From Deltaproteobacteria bacterium (GTDB lineage Bacteria; Desulfobacterota; Desulfobulbia; Desulfobulbales; BM004), in contig JAFDCC010000115.1 in NCBI GenBank assembly GCA_019312985.1, positions 1 to 7,212 on the forward strand: DNA of 7,212 bases. The letters are read 5' to 3'. Under the pieces are notes generated by a model. It saw only the letters and a program-made list of their open reading frames with translations. It was not told where the DNA came from and did not search any database. Position numbers and translations under genes: made by a program. Every line of letters starts with the position of its first letter. Positions within the stretch are counted from its first letter, which is position 1. Below are positions 6,434 through 7,212 of this stretch, piece by piece.

Positions 6434-7078
6434 TCAAAGATTAATTTTATTCCAGTAGTAAAAAACCCAGGCCCCGTACTCGGACAACACCCAGCGGATC
6501 TGCCTGCCGCTTTTCCACCAGGAGCCCGGGGCAAAGGGGTCACTCCGGGCCGGGGCAATGTGGATCGCCAGCTTTTTTCCATAGAGGCTCTTCCAGATAT
6601 GGCGGGCCCGCCGGCTGTGGAATTTGCTCGTGGTGATGATCACCTTTGTCATACCGTTGTTGAGCAGCGTTGCCCCGACGATCCGCGCCTCGCTGATGGT
6701 GTCATAGGCGTCCTCGGCGCTGATGGCAACGATGTCGTCCCGCGGGACTCCAAGGCTGGCGAGGATGGCGAGGTGCTCCGCGTACCACTTGAAGGGCGGG
6801 GTGTAGCCGCTGTTTTCCAGCTGCCGCAGAATATCAGTTTTGCGGTTGCCGTTGATGACCACCTTTTGGACGCGGCCTTCCCGGTAAAGGTCGGCGGCCT
6901 CGATAAGCCTGGGGTAGATATCCACCCCGGTGTTGAGCACAACGGCGGCCGCGGCTTCGGCAGGAATATCTTCCACCACCAGCAGCGAACCGATCCAGGT
7001 GAGAATCTTCGGATGGATGACAAAAAGAAATGCCAGGACAAGAAAAGCCAGAAGTATTTTGCGAAAATTGAAAGGCAC
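6434..7078 (-). CDS. YdcF/DUF218 (SanA/ElyC-like) family membrane-anchored protein
   Basis: The protein has 214 aa, with one N-terminal hydrophobic helix (about residues 8-33) after a short basic head (MPFNFRK), so it is likely anchored in the inner membrane with the domain outside. The rest matches the DUF218 fold: VVLNTGVDIYPRLIEAADLYREGRVQKVVING (46-77), DTISEARIVG (126-135), KVIITTSKFHSRRARHIW (145-162) and HIAPARSDPF (173-182). The family includes SanA and ElyC, linked to envelope integrity and cell-wall precursor metabolism in E. coli, but the reaction is not established, so no activity is claimed here. The start is a GTG with no clear Shine-Dalgarno. An upstream in-frame TAA rules out a longer form, and no ATG occurs before the membrane helix. 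The ZIP gene follows after 70 bases. Confidence 0.85.
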   Translation of the reverse strand: MPFNFRKILLAFLVLAFLFVIHPKILTWIGSLLVVEDIPAEAAAAVVLNTGVDIYPRLIEAADLYREGRVQKVVINGNRKTDILRQLENSGYTPPFKWYAEHLAILASLGVPRDDIVAISAEDAYDTISEARIVGATLLNNGMTKVIITTSKFHSRRARHIWKSLYGKKLAIHIAPARSDPFAPGSWWKSGRQIRWVLSEYGAWVFYYWNKINL

Positions 7079-7163
7079 GGTTTCGGGCGATATTATTTTC
7101 AGTTAAACCGGGGCACAGTTGCAGATGATCCCGCTTTGCAGAGAGGGCGGGGCATCCGGGCCG

Positions 7164-7212
7164 CTACTTTCCGATGCTGAAGTGCGATTCTATCCAGGAG
7201 CCGCTGGAGGCG
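7164..7212 (-). CDS. Possible C-terminal end of an unidentified gene (partial)
   Basis: Reading in from the right edge on the minus strand, one frame gives ASSGSWIESHFSIGK and then TAG at 7166-7164. This would be the last 15 residues of a gene upstream of the YdcF-family gene and in the same direction. The stretch is too short for identification, and other frames here are also open (minus to about 7097, plus from ATG 7173). Confidence 0.22.
   Translation of the reverse strand, partial: ASSGSWIESHFSIGK

Noticed and set aside
6560..7180. 206-aa plus-strand ORF over the YdcF-family gene
   Set aside because: The minus strand carries the DUF218 motifs; the plus translation resembles nothing.

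Overview
The window is a GC-rich, gene-dense piece of a bacterial chromosome. A selenocysteine-containing formate dehydrogenase and an E. coli-type Cfa next to a DHCR24-like flavoprotein fit an anaerobic or facultative Gram-negative. A member of the Desulfobacterota (former Deltaproteobacteria) is my best guess, but that is inference from gene content; no marker gene is present. I see no mobile element, tRNA, rRNA or CRISPR array.

Layout. Positions 1-1920 (+) hold the 3' part of a formate dehydrogenase catalytic subunit. Its reading frame crosses a TGA at 223-225 that is best read as selenocysteine and is followed by a SECIS-like hairpin; its N-terminus lies off the left edge. Everything else that can be called confidently is on the minus strand. 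From right to left these are a YdcF/DUF218 membrane-anchored protein (7078-6434), a ZIP-family metal transporter (6363-5599), a 368-base non-coding leader/promoter region (5598-5231), a cyclopropane-fatty-acid synthase (5230-4046), a DHCR24-like FAD-binding oxidoreductase about 30 bases after it (4015-2615), and a two-CBS-domain protein with its own likely promoter (2431-1997). The formate dehydrogenase and CBS genes converge on a small hairpin-rich spacer at 1921-1996.

How the genes work together. The clear functional unit is the SAM-dependent lipid methyltransferase plus the flavoprotein, which look like a two-gene operon. The same pairing (TmsB/TmsA or BfaB/BfaA in actinobacteria) makes mid-chain methyl-branched fatty acids: the methyltransferase adds a methylene to the double bond of a phospholipid acyl chain and the flavoprotein reduces it. 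The methyltransferase here is closer to true E. coli Cfa and keeps its bicarbonate-site residues. The pair may therefore make 10-methyl acids, cyclopropane acids, or both. This is the most interesting content of the window. The formate dehydrogenase, ZIP, YdcF and CBS genes have no evident link to it.
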